A stretch of DNA of 64,000 nucleotides from DASPWW01 sp963756745 (GTDB lineage: Bacteria > Actinomycetota > Thermoleophilia > Solirubrobacterales > 70-9), in the NCBI GenBank assembly GCA_963756745.1, contig CAVWOU010000006.1:248001-312000 (forward strand), written 5' to 3'. The notes beneath the pieces were generated by a model. The model did not search any database. It saw nothing but the letters and a program-made list of their open reading frames with translations, and was not told the origin of the DNA. Below are positions 16,862 to 25,517 of this stretch, piece by piece; the first letter of the stretch is position 1; every line of letters begins with the position of its first letter. Made by a program: the position numbers and the translations under genes.

Positions 16862-18310
16862 ATGGCCCAGCGAAAGCTCCGCGAGTACCAGCGCAAGCGC
16901 GAGTTCGATCGCACGCCCGAGCCGTCGGGCGAGTCCGATGGCGGCGGCGGCGAGAGACGCTTCGTGATCCACGAGCATCACGCGCGCCGCCTTCACTGGG
17001 ACCTGCGACTGGAGCGGGACGGCGTACTGGTGTCGTGGGCGCTTCCGCGCGGCGTGCCCCCCGATCCCGGCGAGAACCGGCTCGCCGTCCACACCGAGGA
17101 CCATCCGCTGGAGTACCTCGAGTTCGAGGGAGACATCCCGAAGGGCGAGTACGGTGCGGGCCAGATCCGGATCTGGGACCGCGGCACGTACGAGACCGAG
17201 AAGTTCGAGCCGGCAAAGGTGGTCGTCGTGTTCCGCGGCGAACGGGTGAAGGGGCGCCACGCGCTGTTCCGGACCCGCGACGACGACTGGATGATCCACC
17301 GCATGGATTCCGCGGACCCTGCCCGGGAGCCTATGCCCGAGCACATCGAGCCGATGAAGGCGACGCTCGGCAAGCTCCCGCGCGACGACGCGAAGTACGG
17401 ATATGAGATCAAGTGGGACGGGGCGCGGGCGATCGCGTACTGCTCCGGGGGACGCGTCGTGCTCGAGAGCCGCAACCTGCTCGACGTCACCCCGCAGTAC
17501 CCCGAGCTGCGGGCGATCGGCCGCCAGCTCGGCTCTCGGGAGGCCGTTCTCGACGGCGAGATCGTCGCCCTGGACGAGGCGGGCGATCCGAGCTTCCAGC
17601 TGCTCCAGCGCCGCATGCACCTCGCCTCGGACAGCGAGATCCGCCGCCGGGCGAAGCAGGTCCCGGTCACCTACATGGTGTTCGACCTGCTGTACGCAGA
17701 GGGGCGAACCACGATGGAGCTGGCCTACGAGGAACGTCGCTCGCGGCTCGAGGCGCTCGAGCTCGAGGGGCCGAACTGGCAGACGCCGTCCTACCACCGC
17801 GGCGAGGGCAAGGCACTGCTCACCGCGAGCCGCGAGCGAGGCCTGGAGGGCATTGTCGCCAAGCGGCTCGACAGCGCCTACCTTCCGGGGAAGCGGACGA
17901 CCGCGTGGGTGAAAGTCAAGAACGTGCGCTCGCAGGAGCTCGTGATCGGCGGATGGCTGCCGGGCAAGGGCAAGCGCGAGGGGGAGATCGGCGCGCTGCT
18001 GGTCGGCTACTACGAGCCCGGCGACGGCGAGCCGCGGCTTCGCTACGCGGGCAAGGTGGGGACCGGGTTCACGGACGAGTCGCTGCGGCGGCTGGCGAAG
18101 CTGATGGAGCCGCTGGCCCGGGACGAGAGCCCGTTCGACGCCGGGCGGGTTCCCCGCGATGCGAACTTCGTCGAGCCCAGTCTCGTCGCCGAGGTCGAGT
18201 TCAACGAGTGGACCGGGGCGGGCACCCTGCGCCATCCATCGTTCAAGGGCCTTCGCGACGACAAGGAGCCGACCGAGGTGATTCGCGAGGAGCAACCGCG
18301 CAAGCGGTGA
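16862..18310 (+). CDS. ligD: ATP-dependent DNA ligase LigD (phosphoesterase-ligase form)
   Basis: 482 residues. The N-terminal 3'-phosphoesterase domain (about 1-150) has HEHHARRLHWDLRLE and HTEDHPLEY, with the metal-binding His residues. The ligase domain (about 160-480) has the adenylation Lys184 in YEIKWDGARA, LDGEIVALD, GLEGIVAKR and WVKVK. The primase-polymerase domain of full-length LigD is absent and there is no Ku gene in the window, so a partner must lie elsewhere. Probable role: end cleaning and sealing in non-homologous end joining. Confidence 0.93.
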   Translation: MAQRKLREYQRKREFDRTPEPSGESDGGGGERRFVIHEHHARRLHWDLRLERDGVLVSWALPRGVPPDPGENRLAVHTEDHPLEYLEFEGDIPKGEYGAGQIRIWDRGTYETEKFEPAKVVVVFRGERVKGRHALFRTRDDDWMIHRMDSADPAREPMPEHIEPMKATLGKLPRDDAKYGYEIKWDGARAIAYCSGGRVVLESRNLLDVTPQYPELRAIGRQLGSREAVLDGEIVALDEAGDPSFQLLQRRMHLASDSEIRRRAKQVPVTYMVFDLLYAEGRTTMELAYEERRSRLEALELEGPNWQTPSYHRGEGKALLTASRERGLEGIVAKRLDSAYLPGKRTTAWVKVKNVRSQELVIGGWLPGKGKREGEIGALLVGYYEPGDGEPRLRYAGKVGTGFTDESLRRLAKLMEPLARDESPFDAGRVPRDANFVEPSLVAEVEFNEWTGAGTLRHPSFKGLRDDKEPTEVIREEQPRKR

Positions 18311-18318
18311 GCTAGCTC

Positions 18319-19260
18319 CTACGCCTCTCCGGCACCGGTGAGGAGCACGGCGACGCGTTCACCAGGTAGTTCCGAGGAATGACGAGCCAGCGCGGCGACT
18401 CCCGCTGCCCCCGCGGGCTCCACGAGCAGGCCGAGTGACTCTGCCACAAGTTCCATCGCGGGCCGCAGGTCAGCGTCGTCGACCAGGACGATGTCGTCGA
18501 CCAGCGCGTTGATCCGCGCGAGCGACTCCGGAACGGGCTCGGTGATCGCGAGCGCGGTGGCGATCGTCCCGTCGCCGGCGACGGATATCGGACGGCCGGC
18601 GGCAAAGCTATGGGCCATCGCCGGGGCGCCGCTCGCACACACGCCCACCACTTGGGGCGGCGGCTCGGTTGCTTTGAGCCAGCGAGCCACGCCCGAGATC
18701 AGGGCTCCGTCCCCGACCTGCAAGATCACCGTGTCGACCGGCGTCGCCCGTCCGAGCTCGACCCCGATCGTCCCGGCGCCCTCCGCGATGGTGGGATCCA
18801 GACCATCCTTGACCAGGATTCCCCCGTTGTCCTCGGCGTACTCTCGCGCCGCCGCGTCGGGCCGCTCGCTGACCTCGACCCGAGCCCCAAGGGCCCGCAT
18901 CCGCTCCACCTTCGCTGGGCTCACGTCGGCGGAGACGACTACGTCGACACGCGCGTCGCGCTCGCGCGCGGCGTAGGCGAGCCCCTGCCCGAAGTTGCCG
19001 GCGGTCGCGCAGACCCACGTGCGCGCGGGATCCAGCTCTCGAGCCAGCAACCAGGTCCCGCGGCCCTTGAAGCTGCCGATCGGGTTGAGCGTCTCGACCT
19101 TGACCAGGACCTCGCGCCCGAGCGCGGCCGACAGACGCTCGTCGACGAACTGCGGCGTGTCCAGGAAGACGGGGGCGATCTCCTCCTGGGCCGCCTCGAT
19201 TCTCTCCAACGAGAGGTCCACCCCGCGATTGTGGTTCATCGCCGGAATCTGGATCACCAA
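18319..19260 (-). CDS. Fold-type II PLP-dependent lyase, threonine dehydratase-like
   Basis: 313 residues. The PLP lysine lies in LNPIGSFKGRGT; the phosphate-binding loop appears as VGDGALISG rather than the classical SGGGG. Closest in character to threonine/serine dehydratases (deamination of Thr or Ser), but the altered Gly loop makes substrate assignment uncertain. It lacks the C-terminal ACT regulatory domain of IlvA. Start 19260 or the internal Met 8. Confidence 0.8.
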   Translation of the reverse strand: MVIQIPAMNHNRGVDLSLERIEAAQEEIAPVFLDTPQFVDERLSAALGREVLVKVETLNPIGSFKGRGTWLLARELDPARTWVCATAGNFGQGLAYAARERDARVDVVVSADVSPAKVERMRALGARVEVSERPDAAAREYAEDNGGILVKDGLDPTIAEGAGTIGVELGRATPVDTVILQVGDGALISGVARWLKATEPPPQVVGVCASGAPAMAHSFAAGRPISVAGDGTIATALAITEPVPESLARINALVDDIVLVDDADLRPAMELVAESLGLLVEPAGAAGVAALARHSSELPGERVAVLLTGAGEA

Positions 19261-19406
19261 ACCCGGCCTCGATCATCCACATGGTGTCGAAGCCCGACCA
19301 GGCCGATCACTAGCCGGCGGTCAGTTTCGACCAGGCGTCGGGTCAACACGAGTGGACGCGTTATCGACGAACGCACCCGCCAGCGGTGCGCCGAAAGGAC
19401 TTAGCG

Positions 19407-19803
19407 ATGCAGGAAGACGAAGAACAGATCCGGACTTTGATCGAGCGCTGGGCCGAGGCGGTGCACGTCGGCGACATCGAATCTCGTCCTCGCGGACCAC
19501 TCCGACGACATCGTGATGTTCGACGTGCCGCCGCCCTATGACGGCGTCCGCGGCATCGACGCCTACCGCGAGACATGGCCGCCGTTCTTCGAGTGGCAGG
19601 CACGAGGCGCCTCGTTCGAGATCGTGTCCCTGGACGTCACGGCCGGCGACGAGGTCGCCTACGCCCACGCCTTGCTGCGGTGCGGGACTCCGCAGGAGCT
19701 CGCCGAGAACCCCGCTAATCGCCTCCGGCTTACGCTCGGGCTGCGCAAAGAGCGGGGTCGATGGGTCGTCGCGCACGAGCACCACTCGTTCCCGCTGCCC
19801 TGA
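19407..19803 (+). pseudogene. YybH/SgcJ-type SnoaL-like protein, frameshifted
   Basis: ATG 19407 follows GAAAGGA. The first frame gives EEQIRTLIERWAEAVHVGDIE; after about 19480 the homologous sequence continues in the next frame (VLADHSDDIVMFDVPPPY to SFPLP, stop 19803). Corrected length would be about 130 residues, normal for the SgcJ/EcaC NTF2-like family. Unlike the array members at 27-45 kb it lacks the MSQENVE start and ALEAAGL tag, so it belongs to another subfamily. Confidence 0.65.
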
Positions 19804-19978
19804 CAGGGGCGTGGCGGGCAACCTGTCCGGCGGGTCCGAGCGCTAGCCGACGCCAGGCCGACGCGTCAAAACATCGTGCAATGGCACGATGATCCGCGGT
19901 ATCCGGTGCGCTCTCGCCAGAGTAGTCTCAGGACTGCGACGCAAGCTGCGGAGCCATATTGAAGCCGCGGTTTTCGTG

Positions 19979-20965
19979 ATGAGACCCAGCATCCAGAAGC
20001 GTCGAGTGCTTCGCTTCGGACTCGCCGTTACCGGCGTGTGCTTGATGTTCGCTGCTAATGCTGCCGCGGCGCCGCGGCTGACTGTCGACAAGCCTGACCT
20101 CAAGGCGGCGTTTCACTGCGACGGGAAGATCTCGAACGCCTCGAAGGAGCCGGTCATGCTTTCCACCGGCACGCTTGGAACCGGCAGCGACCTGCTCGGC
20201 TCGTTGCGAGGCGCGTTCGACGCGTACCCGTATCCCGTCTGCTACGTCGACTACCCGGACTTCACCACCGCGGACATCCAGGACTCGGTGCAGTACCTCG
20301 TCTTTGGCCTTCGCAAGATGGCCCGCGTGGCGGGGCGGCCGGTCGCGGTCTACGGGATCAGCCAGGGCGCCCTGCTTCCGCGCGTCGCTCTCACCTACTG
20401 GCCGGGGCTTCGGCGCAAGGTCACGGACGTGATCGGGGTGGCCGGTACCCACCGCGGCACGGCCGTGGACCTTGGCCTTGTTTGCTCGAGCGATCGCCTA
20501 TGTCCGCCCGCGTTCTTGCAACAGGCGGCGGGCTCCAACTTCCTGAAGGCGCTGAACCGCCAGCCGGACGAGAGTCCCGGCAAGACCAGCTGGACCACGG
20601 TGCGCACGCTCGATGACGAGCTGGTGCAACCACAGACCGGAGACCACCCCACCTCGGCACTGCAGGGGGCGGCCAACCTCGTGATCCAGGAGGTCTGTCC
20701 GGGTCGGCACACGAGCCACATCGGAGCGGTGTACGACTCGGTGAGCTTCGCGGCGCTCGTTGACGCCGTGGCCCACAGGGGCCCCGCGCGGGCATCGCGC
20801 CTGCCGGGCGACGTGTGCTCCCACAAGTACGCCACCGGTCTCGAAGAGGAGCAGGCGGATGCGATGCTGGCGGCGAGCCTCGGCGTGCTGCTCGCCCGTG
20901 TACCCCTTGTTCCGAAGGTGGCGCAGGAGCCGCGGGTGCGCGGGTGGGTCAAGCGGGAACGGTAG
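19979..20965 (+). CDS. Secreted lipase, Candida antarctica lipase B-like
   Basis: 328 residues from ATG 19979 (upstream Met codons lack a signal peptide). Signal peptide ends near AANAAAAP. The alpha/beta-hydrolase core has GSDLLGSLRGAF, YVDYPDFTTADIQDS and the nucleophile elbow GISQGAL; the catalytic His is probably in the SHIG stretch. Pattern and spacing resemble CalB-type triacylglycerol lipases found in actinobacteria. Cys residues in the mature chain suggest disulfides. Confidence 0.8.
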   Translation: MRPSIQKRRVLRFGLAVTGVCLMFAANAAAAPRLTVDKPDLKAAFHCDGKISNASKEPVMLSTGTLGTGSDLLGSLRGAFDAYPYPVCYVDYPDFTTADIQDSVQYLVFGLRKMARVAGRPVAVYGISQGALLPRVALTYWPGLRRKVTDVIGVAGTHRGTAVDLGLVCSSDRLCPPAFLQQAAGSNFLKALNRQPDESPGKTSWTTVRTLDDELVQPQTGDHPTSALQGAANLVIQEVCPGRHTSHIGAVYDSVSFAALVDAVAHRGPARASRLPGDVCSHKYATGLEEEQADAMLAASLGVLLARVPLVPKVAQEPRVRGWVKRER

Positions 20966-21118
20966 CTGGACCGAAGCCTTTTCCGACCAGCTCGACGTTC
21001 TCCCGCGATCATCGCCTACTCCTCAAGCCCGGCGGCTTCGAGGGCCTCGGCGTGATCGGAATAGGCCTTCATCCGGACAGCCCTCCCCTCGGAGAGGGTC
21101 CAGACATGGGTCTCCCTC
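20966..21118 (-). pseudogene. Orphan SnoaL array junction (C-terminal end plus broken next start)
   Basis: From 21118 downward the minus strand reads HVWTLSEGRAVRMKAYSDHA, then EALEAAGLEE and TAG at 21016-21018. The following start has one inserted A (ATGATCGCGG instead of ATGTCGCGG), after which RENVELVGK is only readable in a shifted frame before the lipase end. It begins 2 bases after the stop of the isochorismatase-like gene. No SnoaL body is present: an isolated junction outside the main array. Confidence 0.75.
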
Positions 21119-21120
21119 AA

Positions 21121-21687
21121 CTAAGCGATCGCGCGCAGCTCGGCGATCGCCTCGGCAGCGGTCAGGACCCGGCCGAATTCCGGATCGAGATTCGCCGACG
21201 TGACCCGAGCGAGCTCGTCGGCGGCGATCGTGCCGCCCTTGGGGTCGTCGAGGTCGAAGGTGTGCGTCGCGTCGATCGCGAAGCTCATCTCGAAGCCGAG
21301 GTTGGCGCCCACTCGGGCGGTCGTCTCGCAGCACATGTTCGTCTGGATGCCGCAGACAAGGATGCCCTCGATCCCGCTGTCGGTGAGCCAGCGCCCGAGG
21401 TCCGGGTCGCCGTGGAAGGCGGAGTTAACCCGCTTCGAGACCAGCAGGTCCGGCTCGCCCTCAATCACATCCTTGAACGCGTTGCCCGCCTCATCCGGTC
21501 GCAGCGGCGACACCTCCTCGTCCGAGTCGTGCCGCACGAACACCACGGGCTGTGCCCGGTCGCGCCAGGACTCGATCAGGTCCGCCACGTTGCGCTCGCA
21601 ATCGGGGTTGTTGCGACGGCCCCAATAGGTGGCGTCGTCGAACGCCTTCTGCACGTCGACCACGAGCAGAGCGGTGCGAGCGGCCAT
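21121..21687 (-). CDS. Isochorismatase-like cysteine hydrolase
   Basis: 188 residues. Catalytic triad visible: Asp11 in ALLVVDVQKAF, Lys85 in LLVSKRVNSAF and Cys119 in GIQTNMCCETTAR, with the conserved cis-peptide region just before it. Family members hydrolyse amides (nicotinamidase, ureidoacrylate) or the vinyl ether of isochorismate; substrate cannot be set. Its stop codon is followed directly by an array-type SnoaL end, which hints that it was placed next to an array junction. Confidence 0.88.
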   Translation of the reverse strand: MAARTALLVVDVQKAFDDATYWGRRNNPDCERNVADLIESWRDRAQPVVFVRHDSDEEVSPLRPDEAGNAFKDVIEGEPDLLVSKRVNSAFHGDPDLGRWLTDSGIEGILVCGIQTNMCCETTARVGANLGFEMSFAIDATHTFDLDDPKGGTIAADELARVTSANLDPEFGRVLTAAEAIAELRAIA

Positions 21688-21871
21688 GGCCCGAGACTAG
21701 CGGCCGCTGCCGAGGACGCCGTGACCCACGTATCTACGCCGCGCCGCACGCACGCTTCCCGAACGCGACGCGCCGCGTGATCGGCTCGGAGGTCCCGCGT
21801 ACAGACGCGCAGTCATCCGCCACCAAGCAGAGCTATGCTCGGCCGAAAGGTCGAGAGGTTGGGAGGTTCTC

Positions 21872-22957
21872 ATGAGTGGTCACCGTGACCCGTTGCACTG
21901 TGTTCTCCCGCCGTTCGTTCTGGAGAGCATCGCGGTTCAGGGGGACGAGGGGCAGCGGACCTGGGCCGCTCGAGCGCTGGATCGCGATCACTCGATTCGC
22001 CTGGCCCGGGTCGAGAACGCCAAGGTCCGAGCTGGTGGCCCTCGTGAGGGTGCCGACGCCCTGGCCGTGGAGGCGACGCAGCCGAAGCCTTACCGGGCGA
22101 TCCGCGATGCCGCGGGTCAGGAGGATGTCCGGGGCAACGTCGTCCGCGAGGAAGGCGACAAGGCGACGCGCGACAAGGCCGTCGACGAGGCCTACAACGC
22201 CCTCGGCCAGACCTGGACCTTCTTCAACGAGCTCTTCGAGCGCGACTCGATCGACGACGCCGGAATGCCCCTGCGCGGGGTCGTGCACTTCGGCGAGCAG
22301 TACCCGAATGCGTTCTGGGACGGGCGACGGATGGTCTTCGGCGACGGCGATGGAGAGATCTGTGGTCGGATGACCCGCTCCCTCGACGTCATCGGCCATG
22401 AACTTGCCCACGGAGTGACCGAGGACGAGGCCGGCCTGGAGTACTTCGGGAAGTCCGGCGCCCTGAACGAGTCGCTCTCCGATGTCTTCGGATCGCTTGT
22501 CGAGCAGCACAAGAAGAAGCAGAAGGCCAGCGAGGCCGACTGGCTCGTCGGCAAGGAGGTCTGGTCGCCGCAGATCAAGGGCGATGCCCTGCGCTCGATG
22601 AAGGCCCCGGGAACGGCCTACGACGACCCGCTGATTGGCAAGGATCCTCAGCCGGCCCACATGAGGGACTTCGTCAAGACGACGAAGGACAACGGCGGGG
22701 TACACATCAACTCCGGCATCCCCAACCACGCCTTCTACCTCGTCGCGACGAAGCTCGGCGGCCACGCATGGGAGCGCGCAGGGCGGATCTGGTACGAGGC
22801 CCTGCAGCACTCGGCCCTGCGACCCCGCTCCACCTTCGGCCGCTTCGCCGGCATCACCGTCCGCGTCGCCGAGCGGATCTACGGCAAGGGCAGCGCCGAG
22901 GTCAAGGCCGTCAAGGAGGGCTGGGACAAGGTCGGGGTGGCGACGCCGGCCGCGTGA
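21872..22957 (+). CDS. M4 (thermolysin/protealysin-like) metalloprotease
   Basis: 361 residues, good binding site (GGGAGG). No signal peptide; it has the short protealysin-type propeptide start LPPFVLESI. The zinc motif H176-E-L-A-H180 with Glu200 in NESLSD and the catalytic His in GGVHINSGIPNHAF are complete. Protealysin-like enzymes are often cytoplasmic or exported without a classical signal. The emfourin-like inhibitor gene begins 7 bases downstream, so the two form a protease-inhibitor operon. Confidence 0.93.
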   Translation: MSGHRDPLHCVLPPFVLESIAVQGDEGQRTWAARALDRDHSIRLARVENAKVRAGGPREGADALAVEATQPKPYRAIRDAAGQEDVRGNVVREEGDKATRDKAVDEAYNALGQTWTFFNELFERDSIDDAGMPLRGVVHFGEQYPNAFWDGRRMVFGDGDGEICGRMTRSLDVIGHELAHGVTEDEAGLEYFGKSGALNESLSDVFGSLVEQHKKKQKASEADWLVGKEVWSPQIKGDALRSMKAPGTAYDDPLIGKDPQPAHMRDFVKTTKDNGGVHINSGIPNHAFYLVATKLGGHAWERAGRIWYEALQHSALRPRSTFGRFAGITVRVAERIYGKGSAEVKAVKEGWDKVGVATPAA

Positions 22958-22964
22958 TCGCCGC

Positions 22965-23285
22965 GTGCGGATCGACCTAACACGGAGCGGCGGGCTGGCT
23001 GCGATCGACCAGACGACCGCTGTCGAGACCGACGAGCTTCCGGAGGCTGATGCCCGCGAACTCCAGAACCTAGTCGAGGAAATCGACTTCGCTGATCTGG
23101 CCGAGCGCTCACCAATCCGTGGGCGAGGAGCGGATCGCTTCCAATACGACGTGGTCGTCAGCGATCAAGGCAAGCGGCGGGCGATTACCGTGGGTGAGGA
23201 TGCAGCGCCACCCGAGTTGCGGGCACTGATCGACTGGCTCCTTGCGAGCGGAAAGGACGCCGGTCGGGGGCGACCCGCGAGCTGA
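22965..23285 (+). CDS. Emfourin-like protealysin inhibitor
   Basis: 106 residues from GTG 22965. The sequence MRIDLTRSGGLAAID, VETDELPEADARELQNLV in parts and FQYDVVVSDQGKRRAITVGED fits emfourin, a small cytoplasmic inhibitor encoded beside protealysin-like M4 proteases. Position directly after the M4 gene strongly supports this. Likely role: keeping the protease inactive inside the producer. Confidence 0.8.
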   Translation: MRIDLTRSGGLAAIDQTTAVETDELPEADARELQNLVEEIDFADLAERSPIRGRGADRFQYDVVVSDQGKRRAITVGEDAAPPELRALIDWLLASGKDAGRGRPAS

Positions 23286-23296
23286 AGCCACCTCGC

Positions 23297-23911
23297 TCAG
23301 GAGGTTCCGGAGCGCTCCTTGAGGATCCGGGACACCTCCGCTTGCGAGATGCCAACCCGCTCGGCTATCTCGTGATCGGTCAAGTCGTCGACGAAGCGCA
23401 GTTGCAGCACCAGCCGCTCGGGGTCTCGCACGTGGTAGTACTCGGTGAACTCCCGGCAGCGCCCGTCGTCGCCGAAGCGCATCACGAAGCAGTTGTCATA
23501 TACGCGATCGATCGGGCCGCCCGGCTCCGCGAAGTACGTGGTGCTCCCGGTGGCGACGGCGACCTCGCCGTCCACCGCCACAACCCGGTAGTGGGCGTCA
23601 TAGGTCCCCTCCGCGTCGCGCTCCGCGAGCCACGAGGCGACGATCGCCTCTCGCCCTCGGCGGGGCTCCTGATGGGTGTAGTAGCGATACTCGGCGTCCT
23701 CGCTGAACAGGGCGCCGATCCGGTCGCGGTCGTAGGACTTCCACGCCTCGATGTATGCCGCGAGCCACCGGCTGACGTCCTCCCTCTTCATTGTCTTCTC
23801 CTGATCGTAGAACCCAACGTCCTTCGCCCAGAACTCCCTGGCCGACTCCGAGCCGCCCTCGTTCCCGGCTTCGATCGCGCGCCGGAGAACTTCGACGTTC
23901 TCCTGCGACAT
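23297..23911 (-). CDS. NTF2/SnoaL-like protein fused to a sigma factor region 4-type HTH
   Basis: 204 residues in three parts. Residues 1-40 (MSQENVEVLRRAIEAGNEGG onward) look like the start of an array-type SnoaL. Residues about 41-165 form a second, complete NTF2-like domain beginning KREDVSRWLAAYIEAWKSYD. Residues about 168-204 (LRFVDDLTDHEIAERVGISQ, then AEVSRILKERS) closely resemble region 4 of SigB/SigF-type sigma factors and replace the normal ALEAAGL tag. In SigJ/ECF41 sigma factors the SnoaL domain follows regions 2 and 4; here the order is reversed and region 2 is missing. Possibly a ligand-responsive DNA-binding protein (inference). Confidence 0.8.
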   Translation of the reverse strand: MSQENVEVLRRAIEAGNEGGSESAREFWAKDVGFYDQEKTMKREDVSRWLAAYIEAWKSYDRDRIGALFSEDAEYRYYTHQEPRRGREAIVASWLAERDAEGTYDAHYRVVAVDGEVAVATGSTTYFAEPGGPIDRVYDNCFVMRFGDDGRCREFTEYYHVRDPERLVLQLRFVDDLTDHEIAERVGISQAEVSRILKERSGTS

Positions 23912-23914
23912 CGC

Positions 23915-24322
23915 CTACTCCTCAAGCCCGGCGGCTTCGAGCGCTTCCGCGTGAGTACGGTAGGTCCTCATCCGAACGACGCGTCCATCCTTCAGCTCCC
24001 AGACCGTTCCGAGACTCAACTCAACTGGCGCGCCGCTGCCCTTCCCGGTTGGCGACTGGTACGTGAGCGCGACAACACGGTCGTGCCCGGCATCGATCAA
24101 GCGCTCGAGCTGAAGCGACCAATCCTCAAACTCCGCGGTCCAGGTGCGGAACCACTCGACGTACCCCTCGCGCCCGCGCTCGGGATGAAAGCCTTCGACT
24201 GTGAACTCGAACTCGTCAGCGACGACTTCCATCCCGAACGCGGCGCCGGGATCGCCACGCTCCACGCCCGCCGACCACTCCTCGTACACCCGTCGCACGA
24301 TCTCGACGTTCTCCTGCGACAT
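23915..24322 (-). CDS. SnoaL/NTF2-like array protein
   Basis: 135 residues from the MSQENVE start at 24322. NTF2-like cone: N-terminal helix VRRVYEEWSAGVERGD, then EFEFTVEGFHPERGREGYVE, LERLIDAGHDRVVAL and a final WELKDGRVVRMRTY with tag EALEAAGLEE. The family includes polyketide cyclases and ketosteroid isomerases, but no catalytic His/Asp pair is assignable. First gene of its unit: the GATACT box lies nine bases before ATG. The stop is 3 bases from the chimeric gene's start. Confidence 0.85.
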   Translation of the reverse strand: MSQENVEIVRRVYEEWSAGVERGDPGAAFGMEVVADEFEFTVEGFHPERGREGYVEWFRTWTAEFEDWSLQLERLIDAGHDRVVALTYQSPTGKGSGAPVELSLGTVWELKDGRVVRMRTYRTHAEALEAAGLEE

Positions 24323-24385
24323 CGCCCGCGCAGTATCTCGCTTGCCGAAGCACAGCGTTTTTGGCGGGCACGGTGGGACAGTGAG
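24323..24385 (-). promoter_or_regulatory. Conserved upstream block with GATACT box (long form)
   Basis: Minus-strand GATACT at 24332-24337 lies nine bases before ATG. Upstream bases, including an AAAAACGC stretch and GCTCACTGTCCCAC, are shared with the blocks at 31.8, 37.07, 37.4 and 42.6 kb. Read as a -10 element it would place transcription start 1-3 bases before ATG. Confidence 0.55.
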
Positions 24386-24466
24386 CGGTGAGCGGGCTCC
24401 AAAAGACGTGGCGGCTGGCGTTCCCAGACGCCCACGCCCTACCACCCAGGGCGCGGCGGCTTCCTC

Positions 24467-24859
24467 CTACGACACCGCCTTCGCCTTGATCGCGTCGAAC
24501 TCCGCCTGGGTGATCGTGCCCGCGTCGAGGAGCTCCTTCGCCTTCGCGATCTCGGCGGCCGACCCGCCCGCAGACTCGCGCACGTACTGATCAAACGCCT
24601 GCTGTTGGGCCTGCGCGTGCTTCGCGCTGCGTTCGCGCATCCCCTCGTGCTGGGCGATCAGGTAGACGAGCACGCCGAGGAACGGGGCCACGATGATGAA
24701 CACGGTCCACCCCGCCTTGCCCCATCCGCCGATGTCGTGCCGGCGGAACACGTCGATTAGCACGGTGATCGCGATCCAGATCCAGATCACCCAGGCGAAG
24801 AAGATGATCATCGCCCAGAGGAACTCGAGGAACGGGAAGTCGGCTTCGGCTATGAGCAT
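24467..24859 (-). CDS. Membrane protein with PLDc_N and SHOCT domains
   Basis: 130 residues. Two transmembrane helices (FLWAMIIFFAWVIWIWIAIT and VFIIVAPFLGVLVYLIAQH) surround DVFRRHDIGGWGKAGW, typical of the PLDc_N membrane module. The C-terminal 30 residues (IAKAKELLDAGTITQAEFDA) form a SHOCT oligomerisation motif. Common small actinobacterial membrane protein of unknown function. Confidence 0.85.
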   Translation of the reverse strand: MLIAEADFPFLEFLWAMIIFFAWVIWIWIAITVLIDVFRRHDIGGWGKAGWTVFIIVAPFLGVLVYLIAQHEGMRERSAKHAQAQQQAFDQYVRESAGGSAAEIAKAKELLDAGTITQAEFDAIKAKAVS

Positions 24860-25008
24860 GTGTGTCCTTCCGAGTGTTGTCGTCGTCGCGGCCGAGGGAT
24901 CCTATATCCGCCGTCGGACGCGGGGCTGGCAGGTCTATCCGCCACATCGTCGAAAATAACTCGCGCACCTCGGACGGCTAGGTTTTCGACCCGGTGGAAG
25001 GAGCAGCG

Positions 25009-25443
25009 ATGGAGTCATCACGTTCAACTCGGCCCGGCGTGGAGTCATCAGGTTCAACTCGGCCCGGCGAGTCCGGCTGGGTGGTCTTCGCCGGGGTGGT
25101 CATGTTCATCATCGGTTCCCTCGACGCCCTCTGGGGCCTCGGCGGGATCCTCAACGACGACATCCTCGTCGTCGGTGGTCAGGGAGCGATCATCGCCGAC
25201 CTCACGACCTGGGGCTGGGTGCATCTGATCCTCGGCTCGATCATCGCCCTCACGGGGCTTGGACTGCTGGTGGGCAACGAGGCTGCCCGATGGCTCGGGG
25301 TCTTCTTCCTCACCGTCAACGCGATCTTGCAGATCGTCTGGTTCCCGGCCGCACCGTTGTGGGCGTTCCTGATCATCATCCTCGACGTGGTGATCATCTA
25401 CCAGCTAACCGCCCGCTGGGATGTGCAAGCTCGCTGGGAGTGA
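25009..25443 (+). CDS. DUF7144-like four-helix membrane protein
   Basis: 144 residues from ATG 25009 behind GGAAGGAG. Four transmembrane helices with WVVFAGVVMFIIGSLDALWG, GWVHLILGSIIALTGLGLL, WLGVFFLTVNAILQIVW and FLIIILDVVIIYQL. The cytoplasmic N-terminus contains a tandem 30-base duplication giving ESSRSTRPGV then ESSGSTRPGE. No enzymatic motif. Confidence 0.8.
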   Translation: MESSRSTRPGVESSGSTRPGESGWVVFAGVVMFIIGSLDALWGLGGILNDDILVVGGQGAIIADLTTWGWVHLILGSIIALTGLGLLVGNEAARWLGVFFLTVNAILQIVWFPAAPLWAFLIIILDVVIIYQLTARWDVQARWE

Positions 25444-25517
25444 GCCGGGCGGCGAGCCCTAGAACGGCGCGCGCTCCGCGCGGCGCAGCGGTCGCCTGCC
25501 GCACTTCGCGCACCTGA

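Noticed and set aside
16541..18295. 584-codon minus-strand open frame
   Set aside because: Antisense to ligD, whose domains and catalytic residues are unambiguous.
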